The notes beneath the pieces were generated by a model. That model did not search any database, was not told the DNA's origin, and saw only the letters and a program-made list of their open reading frames with translations. The translations under genes were made by a program, and so were the position numbers. Below, piece after piece: positions 28,992 to 39,412 of a stretch of 64,000 nucleotides of DNA (its first letter is position 1; each line of letters begins with the position of its first letter). Source of the stretch: Arsenicicoccus piscis. GTDB lineage: Bacteria > Actinomycetota > Actinomycetes > Actinomycetales > Dermatophilaceae. Location of the stretch: the NCBI RefSeq assembly GCF_022568835.1, contig NZ_JAKZHV010000008.1, positions 62,001 to 126,000 on the forward strand, in the 5' to 3' direction.

Positions 28992-29291
28992 ATGATCTTG
29001 CTGCGACGTGAGCTGGGTGACGTCCTGCGTCGGGTGCGCCGTGACCAGGGCCGCACCCTGCGCGAGGTGTCCGCCGCCGCCAAGGTGTCGCTGGGCTATC
29101 TGAGCGAGGTCGAGCGCGGCGAGAAGGAAGCGTCCTCCGAGCTGCTCTTCTCCATCTGCGGTGCCCTGGAGGTGCCGCTGTCGGCCGTCCTGGAGGATGT
29201 GTCGGCGCGGGTCGCCGAGACCGAGTCGCTCACCGCTCCGGTGGCTCTGCCCGTGCCGGATCGCACGGTCATCTCCGCGTCTGCGGCCTGA
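28992..29291 (+). CDS. clgR: XRE-family regulator, ClgR type
   Basis: 99 residues from ATG 28992, preceded by GAAGGAGG. A single helix-turn-helix spans about 18-60 ([22 protein letters not shown] is the core). ClgR activates clp protease and other stress genes in actinobacteria, and its gene lies after pgsA in mycobacteria (Rv2745c after Rv2746c), as here. The C-terminal tail ends in Ser-Ala-Ala; in other actinobacteria ClgR is itself a Clp substrate through its C-terminal Ala-Ala. The stop codon lies in a 13-bp direct repeat. Confidence 0.9.
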   Translation: MILLRRELGDVLRRVRRDQGRTLREVSAAAKVSLGYLSEVERGEKEASSELLFSICGALEVPLSAVLEDVSARVAETESLTAPVALPVPDRTVISASAA

Positions 29292-29335
29292 TCCCGCGGC
29301 CTGATCCCACGGTCGCATCCCGCGGCCTGATCCCA
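29284..29335. repeat. 13-bp repeat spanning the clgR stop codon, three copies
   Basis: GCGGCCTGATCCC occurs at 29284-29296 (containing the clgR TGA), 29297-29309 and 29323-29335. The second and third are followed by the same base as well. Confidence 0.92.
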
Positions 29336-29387
29336 CGACGGCACCGCGCGGCGGCCTACCGCATCGACGCGGAGTCGCCGCCACTCG

Positions 29388-30185
29388 TCACACCTGGCAG
29401 CGCGGGCACCACTGCAGCGTGCGGGCCGTTGGCGCTTGCCCCACCTCCACCGAGCGCACGGTCGCCCCGCACCGCGGGCAGGGCTGCCCCGCCTTGCCGT
29501 AGACCCGGTGCTCGGCCGGGGGAGGTGCGCCGGCCCGGGCGCGGACCCGATAGGTGGAGCGGCCCGGCCCGTCGACCGCCGCGACCAAGATGGTGCGCGC
29601 GTCGCCGACCAGTGCGCCCAGTCGATCACGAGCGTCGGCGTCGGCGACGGTGGTGAGCGGTCCGAGAGCCGCGGCGTGCAGCGCCTCGCTCGCCCACATC
29701 GTGCCGAGACCGGCCATCACCCGCTGATCGAGCAGGGTCTCGCCGAGCGGGCGCTGTGGTGTCGACCGCAGCCGGGCGAGCGCCTCGTCGGCGTCGAAGT
29801 CCGGATCCAGCAGGTCCGGTCCCAGGTGCCCGACGACCCGGTGCTCGTCGCTCGTGCGCACCAGCTCGACCAGCCCCAGCCGACGCCCCACTGCGACGGC
29901 CCCCGGCGCACCCACCACCGCGCGGGCCCACGGGTCGCGCACCGGCGGCCCCGGCGCGCGCACCCGCCACGAGCCGTCCATCCGCAGGTGGGTGTGCAAG
30001 GTGATGCCTCGGTCGAGGCGGTGCAGCAGGTGCTTGCCCCGCGCCACCACCTCGACTGTCACCGCGCCGCGCTGGTCGCTCGTGGCGACCGAGGGCCAGC
30101 GCAGGTCCCACGTGGTGATGGGCGCCCCGGCGAGCGCGGCGTGCAGCCGCCGAGCAGTGCGCAGCACCGCGTCGCCCTCAGGCAC
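29388..30185 (-). CDS. nei2: Nei2-type DNA glycosylase (Fpg/Nei family)
   Basis: 265 residues from GTG 30185 with GGAGG just upstream. The mature N-terminus PEGD has the catalytic Pro and Glu of the Fpg/Nei family, followed by the conserved Lys in ARGKHLL. The helix-two-turn-helix lies near DQRVMAGLGTMWASEAL, and a C-terminal zinc finger has CPRC and CPRC pairs about 23 residues apart. It removes oxidised bases and nicks the strand. The gene starts 12 bp after lhr on the same strand, an arrangement also known in mycobacteria (Rv3297 beside Rv3296). Confidence 0.92.
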   Translation of the reverse strand: MPEGDAVLRTARRLHAALAGAPITTWDLRWPSVATSDQRGAVTVEVVARGKHLLHRLDRGITLHTHLRMDGSWRVRAPGPPVRDPWARAVVGAPGAVAVGRRLGLVELVRTSDEHRVVGHLGPDLLDPDFDADEALARLRSTPQRPLGETLLDQRVMAGLGTMWASEALHAAALGPLTTVADADARDRLGALVGDARTILVAAVDGPGRSTYRVRARAGAPPPAEHRVYGKAGQPCPRCGATVRSVEVGQAPTARTLQWCPRCQV

Positions 30186-30197
30186 GATCGCCTCCCG

Positions 30198-33100
30198 TCA
30201 TCGTTTGCGCAGCCCCTTCGGCGTGGTGTGGAAGCCGGCCCGGGTGAGCGCGGGGACCAGTGGATGGTCGAGACCGAGCACCGGCGCGCCGTCGAGGCGC
30301 TCGATCGTGAGCGAACGCAGCGGCACCGGCACGTGCCGCGCCAGAGCACCGGCGGCGGCGTCCAGGACCGCCGGGTCGGTGCTCCAGGAGAGCACCGTGC
30401 GACCACCTCGCTCGACGTAGAGCACGAGCTCGCCGTCGACGATCACCACCAGCGCTCCGGCCGTGCGCCCTGGACGGTGGGTGCCGGCCTCGGCCCGCTC
30501 GGGCCAGGGCACGGCCGCGCCGTAGACGTTGGCCGGGTCGGTCGCCGCGAGGACGAGGGTGGGCAGCCGATCGGCCGCCCGGTCCCGTGGCTGCCCACCC
30601 GTCCGGTCCATTGATCGCCCGCCCGCCGGGTCGGTCAGCCGGTGCGAACTGGCGGCATCGGACGGCTCGCCGGTGTCCCACGGGTCGTCGGCCGCACCGG
30701 GCCACCGCGGGTCGGGGTCGTCCGTGGGCAGCGGTCTGCTGGCGGCGCGCAGCCGGTCGATCGCGCCCGTGGTGGCGAATTGGGCCGCGCCGAGACCCTC
30801 GACGAAGTAGCCGCGTCGCACCCGCCCCGCCTCCTCGGCCGCGCTCAGGACGCGATAGGTCGTGGCGAACCCACCGGGCGCCCCCTCGGCGAGCACCGCG
30901 CCGCGGGTCAGGACCCCGTGCCGGTCGAGCAGCAGCTCGGCCTCGGTCCAGGCGCGCACGGTCGGATCGGTCTCGGGGGCGGGTAGCAGCGACCAGCGGC
31001 CCGCAGCCTCCGGCGGGCCACCGCGCAGCACCGCGGGCGCCCGGGTGCCCGGCCCGGTCGCTCGGCCTGCGCCGAGCGACCCCAGCGTCCCGCGTCGGCC
31101 GTAGCGAGGTCGCGGTGTCCGAGCCGGTCCGCGGTGGGTCGTGCGCCCGCCGCCGAGGCGGGCCCGCAGCGGGGCGAGCGTGTCGTTGGTGACCAGGCCG
31201 GCCCAGACCAACGCCCACAGGTCGCTGGTCAGCGCAGCGTCGTCGGTGCGGCCGAGGGCGTCCGAGAGACTCCGGAAGAAGTGGGCACCGCCGCCACCCA
31301 GCTCGTCCAGCAGCTCGCGCTGCTCCGGCGTCAGGTCCAGGCCCTGGTCGTGCTGCGGGTCGTCGCCTGGCCCGAGCACCGAGGGCAGCTCGAGCGTGAG
31401 GTGCGCCGTGTCGGCGAGGTGCAGGCTGACCCAGCCGTCGTTGCCGGGCAACGACCCCGAGCCCTGCCACACGACCTCACCGCTCGCCATCACCTCGTCG
31501 AGCAGACCGGGCCGGTAGTCGGCGATGCGTGCGGGGAGCACGAGGGACTCGACGGCGCTGGCCGGCAGGCGCGCGCCGCTCAGCTGCTCGACCGCCCGCA
31601 GCAGCATGTCCCGGCCGCGGCCCGCGCCCCCGGCCGAACCCGTCGCGCCCTGCCAGGCGGGCACGAACCGGGCCAGGTCGCGGGCGGTCACCGGCTCTAC
31701 CTCGGCGCGGAGCGCGGCGAGCGAGCGGCGACGCAGCGTGCGCAGGACGTCGGCGTCGCAGAAGTCGACCGCCCGCCCTCCGCCGAGCTGCTCGGGCAGC
31801 AGCGCGCCCTCGACGACCTGGCCGCGCTGGACGAGTCGGCGCAGCGCGTCGGACGCGACGGCGCTGCCGATGCCGAGCTCGGCTGCCAGCTCGGCCGCAC
31901 CGAACGGTCCGTGGGTGCGGGCGTAGCGGACGACCAGCGACCCGAGCGGGTCGTCGATCGGCTCGAGGTGGGCGGCTGCCACGCCGACGGGGACGGCCAC
32001 GCCGAGCGCGTCGCGCAGTCGACCGGTGTCCTCGACGGTGGACCAGCGCTGCTCGCCGGCCATCGTCACCGCGACGACGCGCCTGGACTGCTCGAGCTCG
32101 TGCAACCAGTCGGTCACCGTCGACTGGCCGGCGTCACCGCTGCGGCGGACGACCTGCTCGACCGCGAGTGGACCGAGCACGCGCAGCAGGTCGGCGACGT
32201 CCTCGGGACCGCGCGCGGCCCGCTCGGGTGTCAGGCGCTGCAGCTCGGCCGCGGTGCGGGTGATCGCCTCCGGGTCGAGCAGGTCACGCAGCTCGGCCCC
32301 GCCGTCCCCGAGCAGCTCACCGAGCAGGGCGGGATCCACCGAGAGGGCGGCTGCCCGCCGGTCTGCGAGCGGCGAGTCGCCGTCGTAGAGGTGCTGGGCG
32401 ACGTAGCCGAACAGCAGCGAACGGGCGAACGGCGACGGCTGCTGGGTCTGCACCTGCACGACCTGCACCGAGCGCGAGCGCACGCCGCGGAGCACCTCGA
32501 CGAGCCCAGGCAGGTCGAAGACGTCCTGCAGGACCTCCCGCATCGTCTCCAGCACGATGGGGAAGGTGGGGTAGCGGCTGGCGACCTGCAGCAGCGCCGA
32601 GGCGCGTTGACGCTGCTGCCACAGCGCCTGGCGACGGTCCGGCCGGCGGCGGGGGAGCAGCAGGGCACGCGCCGCGCACTCGCGGAAGCGGGCGGCGAAG
32701 ACGGCGGACCCGCTGAGCTCCTCGCGGACCAGCGCCGACAGGTCGTCGGGGTCGGGCACGAGCAGCTCGAGCAGGTCGGCGTCGAGCGCGCCGAGGTCAC
32801 CACCGGTGCCGTCGAGGTCGGGGTCGGGCAGCCGCAGCACGATGCCGTCGTCGGCACTCATGGCCTGCACGTCCAGGCCGTAGCGCTCGCGCATCCGCGC
32901 CGTGATGGCGAGGCTCCACGGCGCGTGGACGGCATTGCCGAACGGGGAGTGGAGCACCAGCCGCCAGTCGCCAATCTCGTCCCGGAACCGCTCCACGAGC
33001 ACCGTCCGGTCGTCCGGGACGACACCGGTGGACTCGCGCTGCTCGCGCAGGTAGCCGAGGAGGTTGTCGGCCGCCCACGGGTCGAGCCCGGCCGCGCGCA

Positions 33101-35102
33101 CCCGCTCCTGCGCGCGCTCGGGTGCGGCCGCGCCGAGCTCGCGCACGAACGCGCCGACGGCCTGGCCGAGCTCGAGGGGACGGCCGAGGGTGTCGCCCTT
33201 CCAGAACGGCAGACGCCCGGGCTGGCCCGGGGCCGGGGTGACGAGGACCTGGTCGTGGGTGATGTCCTCGATCCGCCAGGAGGTCGAGCCGAGCGTGATG
33301 ACGTCACCGACGCGCGACTCGTAGACCATCTCCTCGTCGAGCTCGCCGACCCGCCGACCGGGCCCGTCACCGCCGGCGAGGAACACCCCGAACAGGCCGC
33401 GGTCGGGGATGGTGCCACCGCTGATCACGGCGAGCCGCTGCGCCCCGGGCCGGCCGGTGATCGTGTCGGTGAGGCGGTCCCAGACGATCCGCGGCCGCAG
33501 GTCGGCGAACTCGTCGCTCGGGTAGCGGCCCGCCAGCAGGTCCAGCGTCTCCTCGAGGATCGACCGCGGCAAGGTGGCGAAGGGGGCCGCGCGGTGCACG
33601 AGGGCGGCGATGTCCTCGACCCGCCACTCGTCCATCGCGGCCATGGCGACGAGGTGCTGGGCGAGCACGTCGACCGGGTTGGCGGGGACGTGGATCGACT
33701 CGATGGCGCCGGCGCGCATCCGCTCCACCACGACGGTGCTCGGCACCAGGTCGCCCCGGTGCTTGGGGAACAGGACGCCATGGGACACCTCGCCCACCTG
33801 GTGTCCCGCGCGCCCGACTCGTTGCAGCCCGCTCGCGACGCTTGGCGGGGCCTCGACCTGCACCACCAGGTCGACGGCGCCCATGTCGATGCCGAGCTCG
33901 AGGGAGCTGGTGGCCACGACCGCCGGCAGCTGCCCGGACTTCAGCGCGTCCTCGATCAGCGCCCGCTGCTCCTTGGACACCGAGCCGTGGTGAGCGCGCG
34001 CCAGCACCGGCGGGGCACCGTGGGAGGACCCGGCCATCGCCATGACCTGAGCCGGGAGTCGGGCGGGCGCACCGACCTCGACGCCATCGTCCTGCGCGCC
34101 GGCGACCGCGTCGGCCGCCTCGAGCCGCTCGGCCCAGATCTCGTTGAGGCGCGCGGTGAGCCGCTCGGCGAGACGACGGGAGTTGGCGAAGACCAACGTC
34201 GAGCGGTGCTCGGCCACCAGGTCGACGATGCGCTCCTCGACGTGCGGCCAGATCGACGCCGCCCGCGCCGGGTCGGTGCCCGCCGCCGTGGGGTCGTAGA
34301 CCGGCCCAGGCCCGTCGAGGTCGTCGAGCGCCTGCGCCGACGGGCGGCCCGGCTCGGACAGGTCGCTGAGGTCGCGGACCGGCACGACCACCTCGAGGTC
34401 CCACCGCTTGGTCGACGGCGGTTGCACGACCGTGACCGGACGACCGCCCGCGAGGAAGCGCGCGACCTCGTCGACCGGCCGCACCGTCGCGGACAACCCC
34501 ACCCGGGTGGCCGGCCGGTCGAGCAGGGCGTCGAGACGCTCCAGGCTGAGCGCGAGGTGCGCGCCGCGCTTGGTGCCGGCGACCGCGTGGATCTCGTCGA
34601 GGATCACCGTCTCGACCCCACGCAGCGACTCGCGCGCCTGCGAGGTGAGCATGAGGTAGAGCGACTCCGGCGTGGTGATCAGGATGTCGGACGGACGCCT
34701 GGCGAAGGACCGACGGTCGGCCGCGCTGGTGTCGCCCGAGCGCACCGCCACGGTGACGTCCGGCACCGGCAGGTCGAGGCGACGGGCGGCGTGGGCGATG
34801 CCGACCAGCGGCGAGCGCAGGTTGCGCTCGACGTCGACCGCCAGCGCCTTCATCGGGGACACGTAGACCACCCGGCAGCGCCGCAGCGGCTCCTGCGGCA
34901 CCGGCTCGCGCACCAGCGAGTCGATCGCCCACAAGAACGCGGACAACGTCTTGCCCGAGCCGGTGGGGGCGACGACCAGCGTGTGCTGCCCGGTGGAGAT
35001 GGCCTCCCAGGCCCCGACCTGCGCACTCGTGGGCGCGGGGAAGGAGGACGAGAACCACGCGCGGGTGGCTTCGCCGAACCGGTCCAGGACGTCGCTGCTC
35101 AT
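30198..35102 (-). CDS. lhr: Large superfamily 2 helicase, Lhr type
   Basis: 1,634 residues, among the longest bacterial helicases. The motor shows Walker A APTGSGKT (45-52), DEIH (169-172), the GLSATVRP motif III region and, in RecA domain 2, TSSLELGIDMGAVDLVVQ and QRVGRAGHQ. It is followed by winged-helix and Lhr core domains and a long C-terminal region of further winged-helix repeats. Lhr translocates 3' to 5' on single-stranded DNA and prefers RNA:DNA hybrids; it is induced by DNA damage in mycobacteria. The start is ATG 35102. The partner gene nei2 follows. Confidence 0.95.
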   Translation of the reverse strand: MSSDVLDRFGEATRAWFSSSFPAPTSAQVGAWEAISTGQHTLVVAPTGSGKTLSAFLWAIDSLVREPVPQEPLRRCRVVYVSPMKALAVDVERNLRSPLVGIAHAARRLDLPVPDVTVAVRSGDTSAADRRSFARRPSDILITTPESLYLMLTSQARESLRGVETVILDEIHAVAGTKRGAHLALSLERLDALLDRPATRVGLSATVRPVDEVARFLAGGRPVTVVQPPSTKRWDLEVVVPVRDLSDLSEPGRPSAQALDDLDGPGPVYDPTAAGTDPARAASIWPHVEERIVDLVAEHRSTLVFANSRRLAERLTARLNEIWAERLEAADAVAGAQDDGVEVGAPARLPAQVMAMAGSSHGAPPVLARAHHGSVSKEQRALIEDALKSGQLPAVVATSSLELGIDMGAVDLVVQVEAPPSVASGLQRVGRAGHQVGEVSHGVLFPKHRGDLVPSTVVVERMRAGAIESIHVPANPVDVLAQHLVAMAAMDEWRVEDIAALVHRAAPFATLPRSILEETLDLLAGRYPSDEFADLRPRIVWDRLTDTITGRPGAQRLAVISGGTIPDRGLFGVFLAGGDGPGRRVGELDEEMVYESRVGDVITLGSTSWRIEDITHDQVLVTPAPGQPGRLPFWKGDTLGRPLELGQAVGAFVRELGAAAPERAQERVRAAGLDPWAADNLLGYLREQRESTGVVPDDRTVLVERFRDEIGDWRLVLHSPFGNAVHAPWSLAITARMRERYGLDVQAMSADDGIVLRLPDPDLDGTGGDLGALDADLLELLVPDPDDLSALVREELSGSAVFAARFRECAARALLLPRRRPDRRQALWQQRQRASALLQVASRYPTFPIVLETMREVLQDVFDLPGLVEVLRGVRSRSVQVVQVQTQQPSPFARSLLFGYVAQHLYDGDSPLADRRAAALSVDPALLGELLGDGGAELRDLLDPEAITRTAAELQRLTPERAARGPEDVADLLRVLGPLAVEQVVRRSGDAGQSTVTDWLHELEQSRRVVAVTMAGEQRWSTVEDTGRLRDALGVAVPVGVAAAHLEPIDDPLGSLVVRYARTHGPFGAAELAAELGIGSAVASDALRRLVQRGQVVEGALLPEQLGGGRAVDFCDADVLRTLRRRSLAALRAEVEPVTARDLARFVPAWQGATGSAGGAGRGRDMLLRAVEQLSGARLPASAVESLVLPARIADYRPGLLDEVMASGEVVWQGSGSLPGNDGWVSLHLADTAHLTLELPSVLGPGDDPQHDQGLDLTPEQRELLDELGGGGAHFFRSLSDALGRTDDAALTSDLWALVWAGLVTNDTLAPLRARLGGGRTTHRGPARTPRPRYGRRGTLGSLGAGRATGPGTRAPAVLRGGPPEAAGRWSLLPAPETDPTVRAWTEAELLLDRHGVLTRGAVLAEGAPGGFATTYRVLSAAEEAGRVRRGYFVEGLGAAQFATTGAIDRLRAASRPLPTDDPDPRWPGAADDPWDTGEPSDAASSHRLTDPAGGRSMDRTGGQPRDRAADRLPTLVLAATDPANVYGAAVPWPERAEAGTHRPGRTAGALVVIVDGELVLYVERGGRTVLSWSTDPAVLDAAAGALARHVPVPLRSLTIERLDGAPVLGLDHPLVPALTRAGFHTTPKGLRKR

Positions 35103-35177
35103 GATGGGCCCAGCATGTCACCCACCACTGACACACCCCCATTTGGTGCGCGCCGGGCCATGTCTCACCATGGGGCC

Positions 35178-35411
35178 ATGCGGGTCAGCCAGTTCTGGGA
35201 GCTCATGAGCGACGAGTTCGGGGCGAGCTATGCGCGTTCGGTCGCGGCCGACCACGCGCTGGCGGCGCTGGGGCACCGCACGGCCTCCGAGGCGCTCGCC
35301 GACGGCATCGCGCCGCGCCTGGTCTGGCGCGCCCTGTGCGACGACCTGCAGATCCCGCCCGAGCGGCGCTTCGGCGTCGACCGCCCCGGACGCGACGCGC
35401 CCGAGGAGTGA
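35178..35411 (+). CDS. DUF3046 protein
   Basis: 77 residues from ATG 35178. It matches the short DUF3046 family: MRVSQFWELMSDEFG at the start, LALGHRTASEAL-like core ALAALGHRTASEALADG and the WRALCDDLQIPPERR end. The function is unknown. The family is almost confined to actinobacteria and is usually encoded next to recA (Rv2738c near Rv2737c). Here a VWA protein gene lies between it and recA. Confidence 0.9.
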   Translation: MRVSQFWELMSDEFGASYARSVAADHALAALGHRTASEALADGIAPRLVWRALCDDLQIPPERRFGVDRPGRDAPEE

Positions 35412-35438
35412 CCGCACCGCCGGGCGCGGGCTGACCTC

Positions 35439-35468
35439 CGGGGTCTACAGGGGCTAGAGGGTCTACAG
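35439..35468. repeat. 12-bp direct repeat at the VWA stop codon
   Basis: GGGGTCTACAGG (35439-35450) and AGGGTCTACAGG (35457-35468). The second contains the stop codon of the converging VWA gene (minus strand TAG at 35465-35463). Confidence 0.85.
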
Positions 35469-37292
35469 GCTGAACAGCGCGAGGTTGACGGCATCGACGA
35501 GGTCGGCAGGCGCCTTGACCTGCGCCGCCTTGCCGCCGGTGGCCTTGGTGATGGCGCCGAGCGCCTTCATGTCGGCGCCCGTGCCGTAGCCGATCGCGAC
35601 GATGCGCACGGGCCGCTCGGGGTCGCGCGCCTTCTCGAGGTAGTCGATCAGGCCGTTCAGCGTGTCCTTGCTGGTGGAGTCCTGGTTGGCCCCGTCGGAG
35701 AGCAGCACGATCTGGTTGAGCATCGACGGGTCGTAGTGCGCCTGGGCGTAGCCGTAGGCCTCGCGCACCGCCTGGTAGAGCGGAGTACCCCCACTGATGG
35801 TCGCCGTCTGCATCGCCGTCGAGACGGCCTGCGCCTGGGTGCCTGGCCCGACGACGGTGCCGTTGGTCGCTAGGCCGGTGGCGCGGTCGATCCGCGGGGT
35901 GCCGTCGTCGTCGGCGCGGAAGAACCACACGCCGGACCGCGCCCCGCTGGAGGCGACGGAGTAGGCCTGGTTGACCAGGCCGCGCACGAGGTCGATCCGC
36001 GAGACGGTCGTGCCGGGGAACCGGTTGTTCATCGAGCCCGAGGCGTCGACCAGCGCGAACGTGGAGATCCGCGCGTGCAGGAAGGCCCACATCTTGGCCA
36101 TCGCGGTGAGCTGGGGGCCGGTGAGCACCCGCGGTCCGAGCGGCGCGGAGGAGTAGACCACCCCCACCGGCTGGTCCGTCGGCGCCTCCCCGTCCGGGGG
36201 GCGCAGCCCGGCGGCCTGCAGCGCGCGGCGACCCGACGCCGAGCCGAGGTAGGTGGTGAACGCGCTGGCGGTCTTGGTCCCGGGGGCGTCGGTGCCGGTT
36301 TTGCCGAGCGTCGCCAGCCGCAGGTCCAGCACGGCCGTGCCCGCACCGAGCGGCACGCCGGAGAGCGGTGCCGCAGGCGTCTCGGCGTTGTAGTCGGCCA
36401 GCGCCTTCTCGGTGGTGACGTAGCCGAGGGCCGGCTCGATGGCCTGGGCGAGCGAGGTGGCGCCGTAGGGGAGCACGGTGGCCTCGTCCTCGACGAGGCG
36501 CGCGCGGTGCTCGATCTTGATGGTGGCGAGGTCGGCCTGGGTCGGCGCGGCGTAGTTCGGCGCGGTGATCTCGGCCTTGCCCTGGGCCAGGCCGGTCATG
36601 GCCGCGTAGGCCGCCGTGCCGGCGCCGCTGGTCGTGGGGTCGGCGAAGCGGATCGACAGGTCGCCCCACTCGGGGTGACCGATGCTCGCGGTCGTGGTGC
36701 TGCCGGTCAGCAGGCCCTGCCACTCGGTGGGGCTGAGCGGCTTGCCGGGCCACCCGAGGCTGCGGGCCACCGCGTCCGGCACGGCGAGGACGATCGGTGA
36801 GGTGGCGACCACCGACGGCTTCGCCAGCAGGGCGGAGGCAGGCAGCGACTCCGCCTCGGCGGCGGTGCGCGCGACGACCAGCGCGGTGCGACCGGCCGCG
36901 GCGCCGGCCACGACCGCCTTGGTGTCGGTGCTCGCGGTGACGGCGAGCGAGGAGCAGCTGCTGCTCCGGGACCGGGCGAAGTCGTCGGCCAGCCGGTGGA
37001 AGGCGGCGACGTAGGTCGTCGTGGGCACGGCGAGCGTGGTGGTCGCGTCGCAGGCGGGGAGGGTGGACACCGCAGCCGCAGGAGTGCCCTGGCCGACCGT
37101 GCTGGTGCTGGGGGCGCCGCCGGGTGAGGGGCTGGTCGCGGCCGAGCCCGCCGGGTTGGTGCTGATCGTGCGCACGATCGCTGCCGTGCTACCGGAGAAG
37201 AGGGCTGCCGCGGTCAGGACGACGGCGGCCGTGCGGCCGCGGCCCTCGGCCTCCTGCCCGTCACGGTGGCGTCCGCTGCTGGTGGTCGACAT
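35463..37292 (-). CDS. Membrane-anchored substrate-binding-like protein with VWA domain
   Basis: 609 residues from ATG 37292. A basic N-terminus and one membrane segment (about 22-42) precede a Thr/Ser/Pro-rich spacer, then a region resembling bacterial extracellular solute-binding proteins (about 95-385), then a von Willebrand factor A domain. The MIDAS begins FALVDASGSMNN (about 415-426), with the later Thr in SGGTPLYQA and Asp in VLLSDGANQD, so the metal site is complete. Such proteins are common in actinobacteria, but their ligand is unknown. The C-terminus ends in Leu before a TAG within GTAGACC. It is divergent from recA. Confidence 0.85.
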   Translation of the reverse strand: MSTTSSGRHRDGQEAEGRGRTAAVVLTAAALFSGSTAAIVRTISTNPAGSAATSPSPGGAPSTSTVGQGTPAAAVSTLPACDATTTLAVPTTTYVAAFHRLADDFARSRSSSCSSLAVTASTDTKAVVAGAAAGRTALVVARTAAEAESLPASALLAKPSVVATSPIVLAVPDAVARSLGWPGKPLSPTEWQGLLTGSTTTASIGHPEWGDLSIRFADPTTSGAGTAAYAAMTGLAQGKAEITAPNYAAPTQADLATIKIEHRARLVEDEATVLPYGATSLAQAIEPALGYVTTEKALADYNAETPAAPLSGVPLGAGTAVLDLRLATLGKTGTDAPGTKTASAFTTYLGSASGRRALQAAGLRPPDGEAPTDQPVGVVYSSAPLGPRVLTGPQLTAMAKMWAFLHARISTFALVDASGSMNNRFPGTTVSRIDLVRGLVNQAYSVASSGARSGVWFFRADDDGTPRIDRATGLATNGTVVGPGTQAQAVSTAMQTATISGGTPLYQAVREAYGYAQAHYDPSMLNQIVLLSDGANQDSTSKDTLNGLIDYLEKARDPERPVRIVAIGYGTGADMKALGAITKATGGKAAQVKAPADLVDAVNLALFSL

Positions 37293-37345
37293 CTCCAACT
37301 TCCTGCTGCTGGCGCTTGGGCCTGACGACGGACAAACCCCCCGAA

Positions 37346-37351
37346 ATGGTA
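37346..37351 (-). promoter_or_regulatory. Candidate -10 element of the VWA gene
   Basis: TACCAT on the minus strand, about 54 bases before the ATG at 37292. No clear -35 is seen. Confidence 0.3.
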
Positions 37352-37426
37352 ACAACCTGCACCTGTCGGTAGCGACACATCGTTGCGTAGACCGTTCGGT
37401 CACGACACGCGGTCGCCTCCCCGATG

Positions 37427-37442
37427 TCGAACATAGTTTCGC
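37427..37442. promoter_or_regulatory. LexA-type SOS box upstream of recA
   Basis: TCGAACATAGTTTCGC matches the actinobacterial SOS box TCGAAC-N4-GTTCGA at 10 of 12 fixed positions. It lies about 135 bp before the recA ATG, directly upstream of a possible -10 TACAGT (37443-37448), a position suited to repression. Confidence 0.75.
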
Positions 37443-37448
37443 TACAGT
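37443..37448 (+). promoter_or_regulatory. Candidate -10 element of recA
   Basis: TACAGT directly abuts the SOS box. The transcript would have a leader of about 129 bases. The -35 is not recognisable. Confidence 0.35.
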
Positions 37449-37577
37449 GGGGGCAGCCGACGATCGTGATCGCACCCCGTGGGGGGTCTGTCAGTGGTCC
37501 CGGCTAGCGTCCGATCCAACAGCACCAGCCAAGGGTCGAAGGTGGGCGTGACCCGATACGAGATGAAGGAGAGCGAC

Positions 37578-38660
<1,083 letters not shown>

Positions 38661-38662
38661 TC

Positions 38663-39340
38663 ATGACCGGCGTGCGACGACACCTGTCGGTCGTGCCCGA
38701 GCCGGCGCCCGCAGCGCGCCCCGAGCCCGCTCGTGCCGCGGTGCGCGAGCGGGCTCGGGCACGCCGGGACCACCCGGTGGCGACGCCGGCCCGGCGGGCC
38801 GGCGGCCAGCCCGGCAGCAAGCCCGAGATCACCCCCGACGTCGAGCACGACATCGAGCCGCAGGCCGAGGAGGTCGCCCGGGCGATCGTCCTGAAGGCCC
38901 TGGCCGACTCCGCCAAGAGCCGGTCCCAGCTGCGCGCCCTGCTGCGCCGACGCGGGTGTGCCGACGAGGTCGCCGAGTATGTGCTGGACCGGCTCGGCGA
39001 CGTCGGGCTCGTCGACGACTCGGCCTACGCGCAGGCGGCCATCCGGTCGGGGATCGAGCGCAAGGGGTTGGCTCGGGCCGGCCTCGCGCACGACCTGCGC
39101 CGCCGAGGCGTGGCCAGCGAGGTGGTCGACGAGGTCCTCGACGAGGTCGATCCGGCGATGGAGCGGCGGACGGCCCGTCGGCTCGTGGACAAGAAGCTGC
39201 GCACCATGCACGGCCTCGGTGTCGACGTGCAGACCCGCCGGCTCGCGGGGATGCTGGCCCGCAAGGGCTACCCCTCCAGCCTCGCCTACGAGGTCATCCG
39301 CGACGCCATCGCCGACTCACCCGAGTACCTCCCGGACTGA
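38663..39340 (+). CDS. recX: Regulatory protein RecX
   Basis: 225 residues from ATG 38663, two bases after recA, so the two genes are co-transcribed. The basic, Pro/Ala-rich N-terminal 60 residues are followed by the RecX repeats (ARAIVLKALADSAKSRSQLRALLRRRG, then LVDDSAYAQAAIRSG and the GVASEVVDEVLDEV region). RecX binds the RecA filament and limits its extension and coprotease activity. Confidence 0.93.
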   Translation: MTGVRRHLSVVPEPAPAARPEPARAAVRERARARRDHPVATPARRAGGQPGSKPEITPDVEHDIEPQAEEVARAIVLKALADSAKSRSQLRALLRRRGCADEVAEYVLDRLGDVGLVDDSAYAQAAIRSGIERKGLARAGLAHDLRRRGVASEVVDEVLDEVDPAMERRTARRLVDKKLRTMHGLGVDVQTRRLAGMLARKGYPSSLAYEVIRDAIADSPEYLPD

Positions 39341-39412
39341 GTCGACTGCGACCAGCGACCGGTGGCGACCGGCGTCGACCAGCGCGACGACCGGCAGGCG
39401 ACTCCTGCTCGG

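Noticed and set aside
31134..35411. A very long open frame (about 1,400 codons) on the plus strand opposite lhr
   Set aside because: It mirrors the codon structure of lhr in a high-GC genome, has no recognisable domains and is Arg/Gly/Asp/Val-rich like other shadows. Only its last 77 codons (DUF3046) are real.
37361..37400. Possible PafBC-type (RecA-NDp) promoter before recA
   Set aside because: CTGTCGGTA resembles the TTGTCRGTG box, but no TANNNT lies at the required 8-base spacing.
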